A stretch of 64,000 nt of DNA from Limnohabitans sp. TEGF004 (GTDB lineage Bacteria; Pseudomonadota; Gammaproteobacteria; Burkholderiales; Burkholderiaceae_C), in assembly GCF_027924965.1 (NCBI RefSeq), contig NZ_AP027056.1, forward strand, positions 2,294,001-2,358,000, read 5' to 3'. A program made the position numbers and the translations under genes. The notes below the pieces were generated by a model that ran no database searches, had not been told where the DNA came from, and was given only the letters and a program-made list of their open reading frames with translations. Below are positions 47,268 through 56,500 of this stretch, one piece after another (positions within the stretch are counted from its first letter, which is position 1; every line of letters starts with the position of its first letter).

Positions 47268-47297
47268 ATTATAAGCAAAATCAAGTGCTTAGCGCAA
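47268..47297 (-). promoter_or_regulatory. Sigma-70 promoter of rplM-rpsI
   Basis: On the minus strand TTGCGC, an 18 bp spacer and a perfect TATAAT. It lies 140-165 bp upstream of rplM. Confidence 0.6.
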
Positions 47298-47340
47298 ATC
47301 TGGCCAAAACAAGGCGGTTTGGCGGGTTACCATCCGGCCC

Positions 47341-48219
47341 ATGTTCAGTTATCGCCACGCTTTTCACGCCGGAAACCACGCCGACGTCCTCAAACACCTC
47401 ACTTTGATTGCCACTTTGAAGCATTTGATGCAAAAAGACGCAGGCATTCAGTTTGTGGACACGCACGCAGGCGCTGGCCTGTACCGCCTAGACGGCGACT
47501 ATGCCGAGAAAAGCGGCGAAGCCGCCGAAGGCGTGCTGAAGCTGCTCAACCTCAAAGGCCCCGCCGCCTTGACCGACTATCTTGAAATGGTGGCCGGCTT
47601 CAACGCCAAAGGCAGCAGCAAGATTTACCCTGGCTCGCCGTTCATCATTCACAAGCTGTTGCGCCACGAAGCGCGTGACCGCCTGAAGCTGTTTGAATTG
47701 CACCCCACCGACCACAAATCGCTGGTGGGCAACGTGCAGCAGCTAGAAGCAGGTCGCACCGTCAGCGTCATGCGTGCAGATGGTTTTGAGTCGCTCAAGG
47801 CCTTGTTGCCACCGCCTGTTTCAAGCGCTGGCTCACGCCGCACCTGCGTGCTGATTGACCCTAGCTACGAAATCAAAAACGACTACTACCGCGTGCTCGA
47901 TTGCATTCAAGACAGCTTGAAGCGTTTTGCAACCGGCACCTACATCGTGTGGTACCCCATCGTGCCGCGCCCTGAAGCGCACGACTTGCCGCGCAAGCTC
48001 AAAGGCCTGTGCAGCCAAGTCAAAAAGCCATGGCTACACGCCACCTTGGCGATTGGCCGCCAAACCGGCGGCAACGACACGGGCTTGAGTGCCAGCGGCA
48101 TGTTCATCGTCAACCCACCTTTCGCGCTCAAGCCTTTGTTGAACGAAGCATTGCCTGTCATCGAAGAAACCTTGGCACGCGGCCCAGGTCGTGGCTGGGC
48201 TGTGGAGTCGGGTGGCTAA
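47341..48219 (+). CDS. rlmJ: 23S rRNA (adenine(2030)-N6)-methyltransferase RlmJ
   Basis: A 292-residue SAM enzyme that methylates A2030 of 23S rRNA. It starts with the family signature FSYRHAFHAGNHADVLKH; DTHAGAGLYRL is the SAM motif and LIDPSYEIKNDYYRV contains the catalytic DPSY form of DPPY. Divergent from rplM; the C-terminus ends before a bidirectional terminator. Confidence 0.95.
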   Translation: MFSYRHAFHAGNHADVLKHLTLIATLKHLMQKDAGIQFVDTHAGAGLYRLDGDYAEKSGEAAEGVLKLLNLKGPAALTDYLEMVAGFNAKGSSKIYPGSPFIIHKLLRHEARDRLKLFELHPTDHKSLVGNVQQLEAGRTVSVMRADGFESLKALLPPPVSSAGSRRTCVLIDPSYEIKNDYYRVLDCIQDSLKRFATGTYIVWYPIVPRPEAHDLPRKLKGLCSQVKKPWLHATLAIGRQTGGNDTGLSASGMFIVNPPFALKPLLNEALPVIEETLARGPGRGWAVESGG

Positions 48220-48243
48220 GCGGCCAACCTCGCGAACATGAAA

Positions 48244-48266
48244 AAGGCCTCGCGATGCGAGGCCTT
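48244..48266. terminator. Bidirectional terminator between rlmJ and metF
   Basis: AAGGCCTCGC and GCGAGGCCTT form a 10 bp stem with the loop GAT. On the minus strand it runs into TTTTT, so it suits the metF end best. Confidence 0.85.
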
Positions 48267-48288
48267 GTCGTTTGGGGCTTGGGGCTTG

Positions 48289-49128
48289 TTAAGCGCTCAA
48301 ACCCAAATTTTTGCAAATGGCCAAAGTCGTTGCACTTTGGTTCATGCTGTAGAAATGCAGCCCAGGCGCACCGCCTGCACGCAACTGGTCACACAAATCT
48401 GTGACGACTTCCAAGCCAAAAGCTTTGATAGACGCAATGTCGTCGCCGTAACCTTGCAAGCGCAAACGGATCCAACGTGGGATTTCTGCGCCACACGCAT
48501 CAGAGAAGCGCAGCAGTTGAGACGAGCTGCTGATGGGCATGATGCCCGGCACGATAGGAATGTGCACGCCCAACTTGTCGGCATCTTCCACAAAACGGAA
48601 ATACGCATCGCTGTTGTAAAAGTATTGGGTAATCGCTGAATCAGCACCCGCCTTCACCTTGGTGGCAAAAGCTTGCAAATCTGCCTCGGCCGATTTGGCT
48701 TGTGGGTGAATCTCTGGGTAGGCGGCCACTTCAATGCCGAAGTCGTCACCCGTTTCTGCGCGGATGAAGGCCACCAAATCGCTGGCGTAATGAAACTCAC
48801 CACCGACACCATAGCCGCTGGGCAAGTCACCACGCAAGGCAACCAAGCGCTTCACGCCCATGGCTTTGAACTCGGCCAGTTGTTGGCGCACGCTGTCGCG
48901 CGTGGCACCGATGCACGAAAAGTGCGATGCAGCAGCCATACCTTCGCTCAAAATTTCTTTCAAGGTAGAAATCGTGCCGGCTTGCGTAGAACCACCTGCA
49001 CCATACGTGACCGAACAAAACTGCGGCTTGAGGGGGTACAGCGCCTGACGCACCGCGCGCAACTTCTCTGCACCTTCAGGTGTCTTAGGAGGAAAAAACT
49101 CAATGCTCAAGCTGTTATTCGCGTTCAT
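48289..49128 (-). CDS. metF: 5,10-methylenetetrahydrofolate reductase
   Basis: Makes 5-methyl-THF, the methyl donor for methionine synthesis, using FAD. The 279-residue barrel shows SIEFFPPKTPEGAEKL with the catalytic glutamate, SVTYGAGGST, ALRGDLP and TQYFYNSDAYFRF. I chose MNANNSLS at 49128; the extension overlaps the TlyA gene. It is the third gene of the SAH-riboswitch operon (ahcY, tlyA, metF). Confidence 0.97.
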   Translation of the reverse strand: MNANNSLSIEFFPPKTPEGAEKLRAVRQALYPLKPQFCSVTYGAGGSTQAGTISTLKEILSEGMAAASHFSCIGATRDSVRQQLAEFKAMGVKRLVALRGDLPSGYGVGGEFHYASDLVAFIRAETGDDFGIEVAAYPEIHPQAKSAEADLQAFATKVKAGADSAITQYFYNSDAYFRFVEDADKLGVHIPIVPGIMPISSSSQLLRFSDACGAEIPRWIRLRLQGYGDDIASIKAFGLEVVTDLCDQLRAGGAPGLHFYSMNQSATTLAICKNLGLSA

Positions 49129-49150
49129 ATCCGTCTCACTTGTTGGCGCA

Positions 49151-49906
49151 TCACGCACGACGCGCACCAATCCAAAATTCTTTATTGCCATCGCCACCGG
49201 CAATGGCGCTGGGCCAATAGCCCAACACATCTAAATTCAAAGCAGCACAGGCCTCGCGCAATCGCGCCTCGACCTGCACATAGCTGGCTTCGTCTTTGAC
49301 CAAGCCGCCTTTGCCAATGTCGCTGGGCTGCAATTCAAATTGCGGCTTGACCAACATCAGCAGCGCGCCGCCTTTTTTCAACAAGGGCAGCAACGCGGGT
49401 AATACAAGGGTGAGCGAAATAAAAGACAAATCACCCACCACCAAATCAAAACCAAGTGCGCCGTCTGGCACACGCGCATCGTTGATCTCTAGCTCGCGTG
49501 CGTTGATGCGTTCTACACACACCACACGCGCATCGTCGCGCAAGCGCGGGTGCAACTGGCCATACCCCACATCCAAGCCCACCACTTGTGCAGCACCTTG
49601 CTGCAACAAGCAATCAGTGAAGCCCCCCGTGCTTTGCCCCACATCAAGGCATCGCAAACCTTGGGCAGACAGGCCGCTGCTGAGCAGCGCACCTTCCAAC
49701 TTCAAACCGCCGCGAGACACATAGCGCGCCTCTGCCGTGTCCAGCAAACGTAGCTCGCTGGGCAGCGGCAACTCGTCACCGTTCTTGGTCACGCGTTGCC
49801 ACGGCTTGGTGCCTAACCGCCACTCCACGCCCGCAGCAATCAGCCGCTGCGCTTGAGAGCGCGAAGCGGCTAAACCACGTTCGAGGAGTAGCTGGTCGGC
49901 TCGCAT
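49151..49906 (-). CDS. tlyA: TlyA family rRNA (cytidine-2'-O)-methyltransferase / hemolysin-like
   Basis: A 251-residue protein with an N-terminal S4 RNA-binding domain (RADQLLLERGLAASRSQAQRLI) and an FtsJ-type methyltransferase domain: CLDVGQSTGGFTDCLLQ (SAM motif), DLVVGDLSFISL and VKPQFELQPSDIGKGG. The catalytic K-D-K-E order is plausible. In mycobacteria TlyA 2'-O-methylates 16S and 23S rRNA; that target is inferred here. It lies 17 bp after ahcY and 22 bp before metF, so it is under the SAH riboswitch. Confidence 0.88.
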   Translation of the reverse strand: MRADQLLLERGLAASRSQAQRLIAAGVEWRLGTKPWQRVTKNGDELPLPSELRLLDTAEARYVSRGGLKLEGALLSSGLSAQGLRCLDVGQSTGGFTDCLLQQGAAQVVGLDVGYGQLHPRLRDDARVVCVERINARELEINDARVPDGALGFDLVVGDLSFISLTLVLPALLPLLKKGGALLMLVKPQFELQPSDIGKGGLVKDEASYVQVEARLREACAALNLDVLGYWPSAIAGGDGNKEFWIGARRA

Positions 49907-49923
49907 CAATGAAATGCGAGTGC

Positions 49924-51357
49924 TTAGTAGCGGTAAGTGTCGGCTTTGTAAGGGCCGTTCTTAGACACGCCGATGTAAGCCGCTTGCTCGTCGCTCAACT
50001 CGGTCAGCATGGCGCCGACTTTCTTGAGGTGCAAACGCGCCACTTTTTCGTCGAGGTGCTTAGGCAGCACGTAGACCTTGCCCACTTCGTATTCGTCTTG
50101 CTTGGTGAACAACTCGATCTGAGCGATCGTTTGGTTCGCAAAGCTTGAGCTCATCACAAAGCTGGGGTGGCCGGTGGCGCAGCCCAGGTTCACCAAGCGG
50201 CCTTTGGCCAGCAGGGTGATCTTTTTGCCATCAGGGAACTTGATGTGGTCGACCTGCGGCTTGATCTCGTCCCACTCCAGCTTTTCCAGCGACGCGACGT
50301 CGATTTCGTTGTCAAAGTGACCGATGTTGCAAACGATGGCTTCGTCTTTCATGGCGGCCATGTGCTCGTAGCGGATCACGTTTTTGTTCCCGGTGGCCGA
50401 CACGAAAATGTCGCACTTGTCAGCAGCGTATTCCATGGTGACCACTTTGTAGCCTTCCATAGCAGCTTGCAGGGCGTTGATCGGGTCGATCTCGGTCACC
50501 CAAACTTGGGCGCTCAGGGCACGCAGGGCTTGGGCAGAACCTTTGCCCACGTCGCCGTAACCGGCCACGCAAGCCACTTTGCCAGCGATCATCACGTCGG
50601 TGGCGCGCTTGATGGAGTCCACCAAGGATTCGCGGCAGCCGTACAGGTTGTCGAACTTGCTCTTGGTCACCGAATCGTTCACGTTGATGGCGCGGAACAT
50701 CAAGCTGCCTTTTGCGGCCATTTCGTTCAGGCGCAACACGCCGGTGGTGGTCTCTTCGGTCACGCCGATGATGTGCGCACCTTTGCGGCTGTACCAAGTG
50801 GGGTCCACGGCCAATTTAGCTTTGATGGCGTTGAACAAACATGTTTCTTCTTCGCTGGTGGGGTTGGCAATCAACGAAGCGTCGGTTTCAGCGCGCTTGC
50901 CCAAGTGCATCAACAACGTGGCATCGCCGCCGTCGTCCAAGATCATGTTGGGGCCTTCGCCTTGCGAGCCAGCGGCGCCAAATTCAAAAATGCGGTGGGT
51001 GTAATCCCAGTACTCAGCCAAGGTTTCGCCTTTGGTGGCGAACACAGGAATGCCAGCTTCGGCAATCGCAGCAGCAGCGTGGTCTTGGGTTGAGAAGATG
51101 TTGCAAGAAGCCCAACGCACGTCAGCGCCCAAAGACTTCAAGGTTTCGATCAACACAGCCGTTTGAATGGTCATGTGCAAAGAACCGGTCACGCGAGCAC
51201 CTTTCAAAGGTTGCGCTTTGGCGAACTCTTCGCGGATGGCCATCAAACCGGGCATTTCGGTTTCGGCGATTTTGATTTCTTTGCGGCCCCAAGCGGCCAA
51301 AGACATGTCGGCCACGATGTAATCGGCGGCGGCGTTGGTTTTAAGAACAGCGTTCAT
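49924..51357 (-). CDS. ahcY: S-adenosylhomocysteine hydrolase
   Basis: Splits SAH to homocysteine and adenosine, relieving product inhibition of methyltransferases. The 477-residue NAD-dependent enzyme has [29 protein letters not shown], the NAD motif [13 protein letters not shown] and the conserved C-terminal KADTYRY. The start MNAVLKTN at 51357 has GGAG 8 nt upstream. A SAH riboswitch fills its leader. First gene of the ahcY-tlyA-metF operon. Confidence 0.98.
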   Translation of the reverse strand: MNAVLKTNAAADYIVADMSLAAWGRKEIKIAETEMPGLMAIREEFAKAQPLKGARVTGSLHMTIQTAVLIETLKSLGADVRWASCNIFSTQDHAAAAIAEAGIPVFATKGETLAEYWDYTHRIFEFGAAGSQGEGPNMILDDGGDATLLMHLGKRAETDASLIANPTSEEETCLFNAIKAKLAVDPTWYSRKGAHIIGVTEETTTGVLRLNEMAAKGSLMFRAINVNDSVTKSKFDNLYGCRESLVDSIKRATDVMIAGKVACVAGYGDVGKGSAQALRALSAQVWVTEIDPINALQAAMEGYKVVTMEYAADKCDIFVSATGNKNVIRYEHMAAMKDEAIVCNIGHFDNEIDVASLEKLEWDEIKPQVDHIKFPDGKKITLLAKGRLVNLGCATGHPSFVMSSSFANQTIAQIELFTKQDEYEVGKVYVLPKHLDEKVARLHLKKVGAMLTELSDEQAAYIGVSKNGPYKADTYRY

Positions 51358-51363
51358 TTGTGA

Positions 51364-51444
51364 GACTCCAATAGTTGGCAAAGCCACTAGCAACGCGCGG
51401 TTGGCGTCATCTGGGAGTCCGAAAGAATCTTCGAGGAGCTCACC
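51364..51444 (-). promoter_or_regulatory. Expression platform of the SAH riboswitch
   Basis: Downstream of the aptamer, GGTGAGC (51444-51438) can pair with GCTCACC at the aptamer 3' end, and GCTCCTCG (51439-51432) with CGAGGAGC at its 5' end, so aptamer and anti-aptamer exclude each other. GACTCC (51419-51414) is complementary to GGAGTC (51369-51364), which contains the ahcY ribosome binding site. Control of translation start is the likely output. Confidence 0.55.
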
Positions 51445-51459
51445 TCACGTCGACTAGTG

Positions 51460-51537
51460 GGTGAGCGCGGTTGGCAGTCCGAGCCTCACCTGTGAAATAG
51501 CCCCTTGCGGGCCGACAGGCTGCAGCGCTCCTCGGAT
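51460..51537 (-). promoter_or_regulatory. SAH riboswitch aptamer
   Basis: On the minus strand the leader begins CCGAGGAGCGCTGCAG and ends GAGGCTCGGACTGCCAACC then GCGCTCACC, the conserved ends of the S-adenosylhomocysteine riboswitch, with the lengthening stem-loop (CTGTCGGCCCGCAAGGGG) between. CGAG/CTCG closes the P1 stem; AGCGC and GCGCT can form the pseudoknot. Placement before ahcY is the classic one. SAH binding should turn the operon on. Confidence 0.9.
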
Positions 51538-51646
51538 AGGCAAGATTTTAAACGAACTTCTAAAACCCCTGCTTCGCCACGGCCCCAGCGCTATGATCCC
51601 CGCCTTGATTTGCCGTTTTTAGGCACTCCCTTTTTATAGTGACCCC

Positions 51647-53278
51647 ATGAGCTCTTTCCTGAACGAAGTGCGCCGTCGCCGCACCTTTGCCATCATTTCT
51701 CACCCCGACGCGGGTAAAACCACGCTGACCGAAAAGCTGTTGCTGTTCTCGGGCGCGATTCAAATCGCGGGCGCCGTCAAAGGCCGCAAAGCCAGCCGCC
51801 ACGCCACGTCCGATTGGATGGAGATTGAAAAGCAGCGCGGCATTTCGGTCGCCTCGTCGGTGATGCAGATGCTCTATCGCGAGCACGTCATCAACTTGCT
51901 CGACACCCCCGGCCACAAAGACTTCTCGGAAGACACCTACCGCGTGCTGACTGCCGTGGACTCGGCATTGATGGTGATTGACGCGGCCAACGGTGTGGAA
52001 GCGCAAACCCGCCGCTTGATTGAGGTGTGCCGTCAACGCGACACGCCCATCATCACCTTCGTGAACAAGATGGACCGCGAAGTGCGCGACCCACTCGACA
52101 TCCTCGACGAAGTGGAGCGCGAACTCGGCATGCCCTGCGTGCCCATGACATGGCCTGTGGGCCAAGGCAAGTTGTTCGGCGGCATCATCAACTTGCGCAC
52201 GCAAGCCATGACCGTGTTTGATTCAGGCTCTGAGCGCTTGCCGCAAGACTTTGAAACACACCCACTCACCGAGCAAGCCAAGCTGGCTGAGCGTTTTGGA
52301 TTGGAATGGGCCGCCGCCATGGAAAGCATGGAACTGGCCACCGGCGCATCGCCCAAGTTCGACAAAGAAGCCTTCTTGGCGGGCAAACAAACCCCCGTGT
52401 TCTTTGGCTCGGGCGTGAACAACTTTGGTGTGATGGAAGTGCTCGACGCTTTGGTCGACCTCGCGCCCTCCCCCCGCCCTCGTTTGAGCCACCTTGTCGT
52501 CAACAAGCAAGCCATTGAAAAAACCATTCAACCGGAAGACGAAGGCTTCGCAGGCGTGGTGTTCAAGGTGCAAGCCAACATGGACGCCAACCACCGCGAC
52601 CGCATTGCCTTTGTGCGCGTGGCCTCAGGCAAGTTCACCCCCGGCATGAAGCTCAAAGTGCAACGCACCGCCAAAGAACTGCGCCCCACCAGCGTGGTGA
52701 CCTTCATGTCGCAACGCCGCGAAGCGGTGGAAGAAGCGTATGCCGGCGACATCATCGGCTTCACCACCCACGGTGGTGTGCAACTGGGTGACACCATCAC
52801 GGACGGACCCGCTTTGCAATTCACAGGCTTGCCTTTCTTCGCACCTGAGTTGTTCATGACGGTGATTTTGAAAAATCCATTACGCACCAAGCAACTGCAA
52901 CAGGGCTTGGACCAGTTGGGCGAAGAGGGTGCGATTCAGGTATTTAAACCCGAAGCAGGTGGCGCAATGTTGCTGGGCGCTGTGGGCCAGTTGCAGTTTG
53001 AAGTGGTGCAGCACCGCTTGAAGGCTGAATACGACTGCGATGTGAAGCTAGAGAGCTGCCAGTACACCGGCGCGCGTTGGATTACTGCGGACACTCCGGC
53101 TGAGCTGCGTGAGTTCAACTATGCGTATCCACAGCGCATGGCTTTGGATGCGGCCAACACTTTGGCGTATTTGTGTACGTCACCCTATGACGTGCGGTTG
53201 GCGCAGGAACGCTTTCCTAAGATTCATTTCCATCCTTTGCGTGAGCACGCTGGACTTGCGCTTTCTACTGCGGGGTAA
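51647..53278 (+). CDS. prfC: Peptide chain release factor 3
   Basis: A 543-residue GTPase that recycles RF1/RF2 from the ribosome after termination. G1 is SHPDAGKTTLTE, switch II DTPGHKDFSED, G4 VNKMDR; domain II and the C-terminal region (QLQFEVVQHRLKAEY) match RF3. It diverges from the SAH riboswitch operon. Its stop codon is the outer edge of the first hairpin repeat (53278-53360), which therefore forms its 3' untranslated region. Confidence 0.97.
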   Translation: MSSFLNEVRRRRTFAIISHPDAGKTTLTEKLLLFSGAIQIAGAVKGRKASRHATSDWMEIEKQRGISVASSVMQMLYREHVINLLDTPGHKDFSEDTYRVLTAVDSALMVIDAANGVEAQTRRLIEVCRQRDTPIITFVNKMDREVRDPLDILDEVERELGMPCVPMTWPVGQGKLFGGIINLRTQAMTVFDSGSERLPQDFETHPLTEQAKLAERFGLEWAAAMESMELATGASPKFDKEAFLAGKQTPVFFGSGVNNFGVMEVLDALVDLAPSPRPRLSHLVVNKQAIEKTIQPEDEGFAGVVFKVQANMDANHRDRIAFVRVASGKFTPGMKLKVQRTAKELRPTSVVTFMSQRREAVEEAYAGDIIGFTTHGGVQLGDTITDGPALQFTGLPFFAPELFMTVILKNPLRTKQLQQGLDQLGEEGAIQVFKPEAGGAMLLGAVGQLQFEVVQHRLKAEYDCDVKLESCQYTGARWITADTPAELREFNYAYPQRMALDAANTLAYLCTSPYDVRLAQERFPKIHFHPLREHAGLALSTAG

Positions 53279-53360
53279 AGAGAGGCCCAGTGGCATTGCC
53301 CTAGGCTCCTCTTCGCTGCGCTCAGAATGTCGCTACGGGCAACACCACTGAGCCTCTCTT
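53278..53360 (-). repeat. Hairpin repeat copy 1 (conserved core, locus-specific arms)
   Basis: Core at about 53302-53336, on the minus strand GTAGCGACATTCTGAGCGCA then GCGAAGAGGAGCCTA. Arms of 24 nt (53278-53301 and 53337-53360) form a stem; three non-identical positions are all G-U pairs if the minus strand is transcribed. Directly follows the prfC stop. Confidence 0.85.
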
Positions 53361-53409
53361 CGCGTTGCACGCATCAGATTCGGGAGCGAAGTGATCCGCA
53401 CACAAACAA

Positions 53410-53478
53410 GTGCTGCGGGATAAGCCGTAGCGACATTCTGAGCGAAGCGAAGAGGAGCCTAGGCTTATCCCGCAGCAC
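53410..53478 (+). repeat. Hairpin repeat copy 2 (conserved core, locus-specific arms)
   Basis: The core (53427-53461) is the copy 1 core in opposite orientation with one base changed. Perfect 17 nt arms GTGCTGCGGGATAAGCC and its complement differ from those of copy 1. Lies 55 bp past the uvrA stop. Confidence 0.85.
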
Positions 53479-53532
53479 GCAGCCACGCCAACGAAACAAG
53501 GCGAACCCAACACGTAGCGCAACAAAAAATCG

Positions 53533-56500
53533 TTACGTACGAGCCAACACCGGCTTCAAAGCAACCCCCGTGTGCGTCCCCAACGCCACCACCGCCTCTG
53601 GCGTATCTGCCGCCACGATCAAGCCGCCGCCATCACCGCCCTCAGGCCCAAGGTCAATGATCCAGTCGGCTTCGGCAATCACGTCGAGGTCGTGCTCAAT
53701 CACCACCACACTGTGACCGCCATCCACCAAACGGTGCAGCACACGAATGAGCTTATCCACGTCGGCCATGTGCAGGCCCACCGTGGGCTCGTCCAACACA
53801 TACAGCGTGTGCGGCGCTTTGTTGCCTCGGCGTGTCACGTCGTCACGCACTTTGCTCAGCTCCGTCACCAGCTTGATGCGCTGCGCTTCACCGCCGCTGA
53901 GCGTAGGTGACGGCTGACCTAGCGTGAGGTAACCCAAGCCCACATCTTTGAGCAGTTGCAAAGGGTGCGCGATATTGGGCATGGTGGCGAAGAATTCCAC
54001 CGCCTCGTCCACTTCCATTTGCAACACATCGCCAATGCTTTTGCCGCGCCAACTCACGGCCAAGGTCTCGGGGTTGAAGCGAGCGCCACGACAGGTTTCG
54101 CACGGCACTTTTACATCGGGTAAAAAGCTCATCTCAATCGTGCGCAGGCCTTGGCCTTCGCAGGTATGGCAGCGCCCTTCACCGGTGTTAAAGCTAAAGC
54201 GCCCAGCGCCGTAACCGCGTGCTTTGGCCTCGAGTGTTTCGGCAAACAGCTTGCGAATCGTGTCCCAAAAACCAATGTAGGTCGCTGGGCATGAACGCGG
54301 CGTTTTGCCAATCGGCGTTTGATCCACTTCCAACACGCGGTCGATGGTTTGGTAGCCGTCGAGCCCTGTGCATCCCAACCAAGCAGGATGCTTACCTTCT
54401 TCATCCAACTTGCGCCCCGCCTGTGTAGAACGCTGCGCCACGGCTGCTGCCACGTTGTGCAATAACACGTCGCGTGCAATCGTGGACTTCCCCGAACCCG
54501 ACACACCAGTCACAGCCACCAAACGCTTGAGCGGAATTTCCACGCTCACATCGTTCAAGTTATGCAGCGATGCTCCCTCAAGCGACAGCCAATTCAACTC
54601 GGCGCCAGCCACTGCACGACGCGCCTGCAACGGATGCCGCATCGCATGCAACAAGTAACGCCCCGTTTGCGACTCCGCTTGATCGGTGATGTTCTTCACA
54701 GAACCCTCACCCATCAATCGCCCGCCCCGCTTACCCGCGCTAGGCCCAATGTCAATGATGTGGTCCGCACGGCGAATGGTGTCTTCGTCGTGCTCCACCA
54801 CCACCAGCGTGTTGCCTTTGTCGCTGAGCAAATGCAGTGCGTTCAACAAAATTTGGTTGTCACGCGCGTGCAAGCCAATCGTGGGCTCATCCAACACATA
54901 GCAAACGCCTTGCAAGTTGCTGCCCAGCTGCGCAGCCAAACGAATGCGTTGTGCCTCGCCGCCGCTGAGCGTGGGTGCGCCACGGTCTAGCGTGAGGTAG
55001 TTCAAACCGACTTGCTCTAAGAATTCCAATCGGCTCTTGATTTCTGGCAACAGGTCGCGGGCAATGTCGCCATCACGCCCCGTCATGGCTAGCTTCTCGA
55101 CCCACTTGCGAATCTCGGTCACGCTCAAACGTGCAATGTCGGTGATGCCTACGCCTGCAAACTTCACGGCGCGAGCCGTGGCGTTGAGGCGTGTGCCTTC
55201 GCATGTCGGACACGCTACATCGACCAAATCGTCGACATCGGGCTCAGCAAAGGTTTGCTCGCGGCCTTTGTCTTTGTCGTCGCGTACCGAGTCGTCCAAC
55301 ACTTTGCGTTGGTCTTTGTTGAGCTTCACGCCTGTGCCCACGCAGTCGGGGCACCAACCGTGTTTGCTGTTGTAAGAGAACAAGCGCGGGTCCAACTCGG
55401 CATACGAGGTGTCGCACACGGGGCAGGCGCGCTTGGTGGAGTAAACATCCAAACGGCCAATGCTGTTGGTGTCTGTGCCCGCCTCCATAGCTTCGCGCAA
55501 GCCGTCGAGCTGGCTCAGCACATGCACCACGCCTTTGCCGTGCTCAAGTGCGATGGTCAGTGCCAGGCGCAACGCTGTTTCGTTTTGCGCAGACACCTCA
55601 AGACTGGCCACTGGCAACTCGATGGTGTGCTCTTTGAACCGGTCCAAACGTGGAAAGCCGTTAGTTGGCAAGAAATGGCCATCCACACGCAAGTGCGTGT
55701 AGCCGCGCGGACGCGCCCAATCGGCCAGTTCGGTGTAAACGCCTTTGCGGTTCATCACCAAGGGGCTCATCAAACCAATGTGTTGGCCTTTGAACTCACG
55801 CATCAGCTGCGCCGCAATGCGCTCGGCCGTTTGCGGCTGCACCGCCGCACCATCGTGCGTGCAATGCTGTGTGCCGAGCTTCACGTACAACAACCGCAAG
55901 AAGTGCCACACCTCGGTGGTCGTGCCCACGGTGGACTTGCGGCCACCGCGGCTCAAGCGCTGCTCAATCGCCACCGTAGGCGGAATGCCGTACACCGCAT
56001 CCACTTCAGGGCGACCTGCGGGCTGCACGATGCTGCGTGCGTAGGCGTTGAGGCTTTCTAAATAGCGCCGCTGGCCTTCGTTAAACAAGATATCAAACGC
56101 GAGCGTGGACTTGCCCGAGCCAGAAACGCCCGTAATGACGTTGAACTTGCCGCGTGGAATATTCACGCTCAGGTTTTTGAGGTTGTGTTCTTTGGCGTTG
56201 ATGATTTGAATCGCGCCATCGGCAATTGAAACACCACGCGCAGCCTTTGCAAACCTTGCCGTGTCTTCAGCGGCTAGCAGACCAGCAGAGGCCTTCTCGC
56301 CATCAATTTCGTACACCACGCCCATCGACGCTGCGTAATCGCGCAAGGCCTTGCCTGTGTGCGATGTGGGATGCAAACGTACCACTTCGGGCGTGCCTTC
56401 GGCCACCAACAAGCCACCGGCGTCACCGCCTTCGGGGCCGAGGTCAATGAGCCAATCGCTGGCACGGATGACGTCGAGGTTGTGTTCAATGACGATGAGC

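Noticed and set aside
50167..51093. Plus-strand frame of 308 codons
   Set aside because: Antisense to ahcY, whose identity is certain.
53300..53480. Possible CRISPR-like repeat pair
   Set aside because: The two similar stretches are inverted, not direct, have no regular spacer and belong to the hairpin repeat family.
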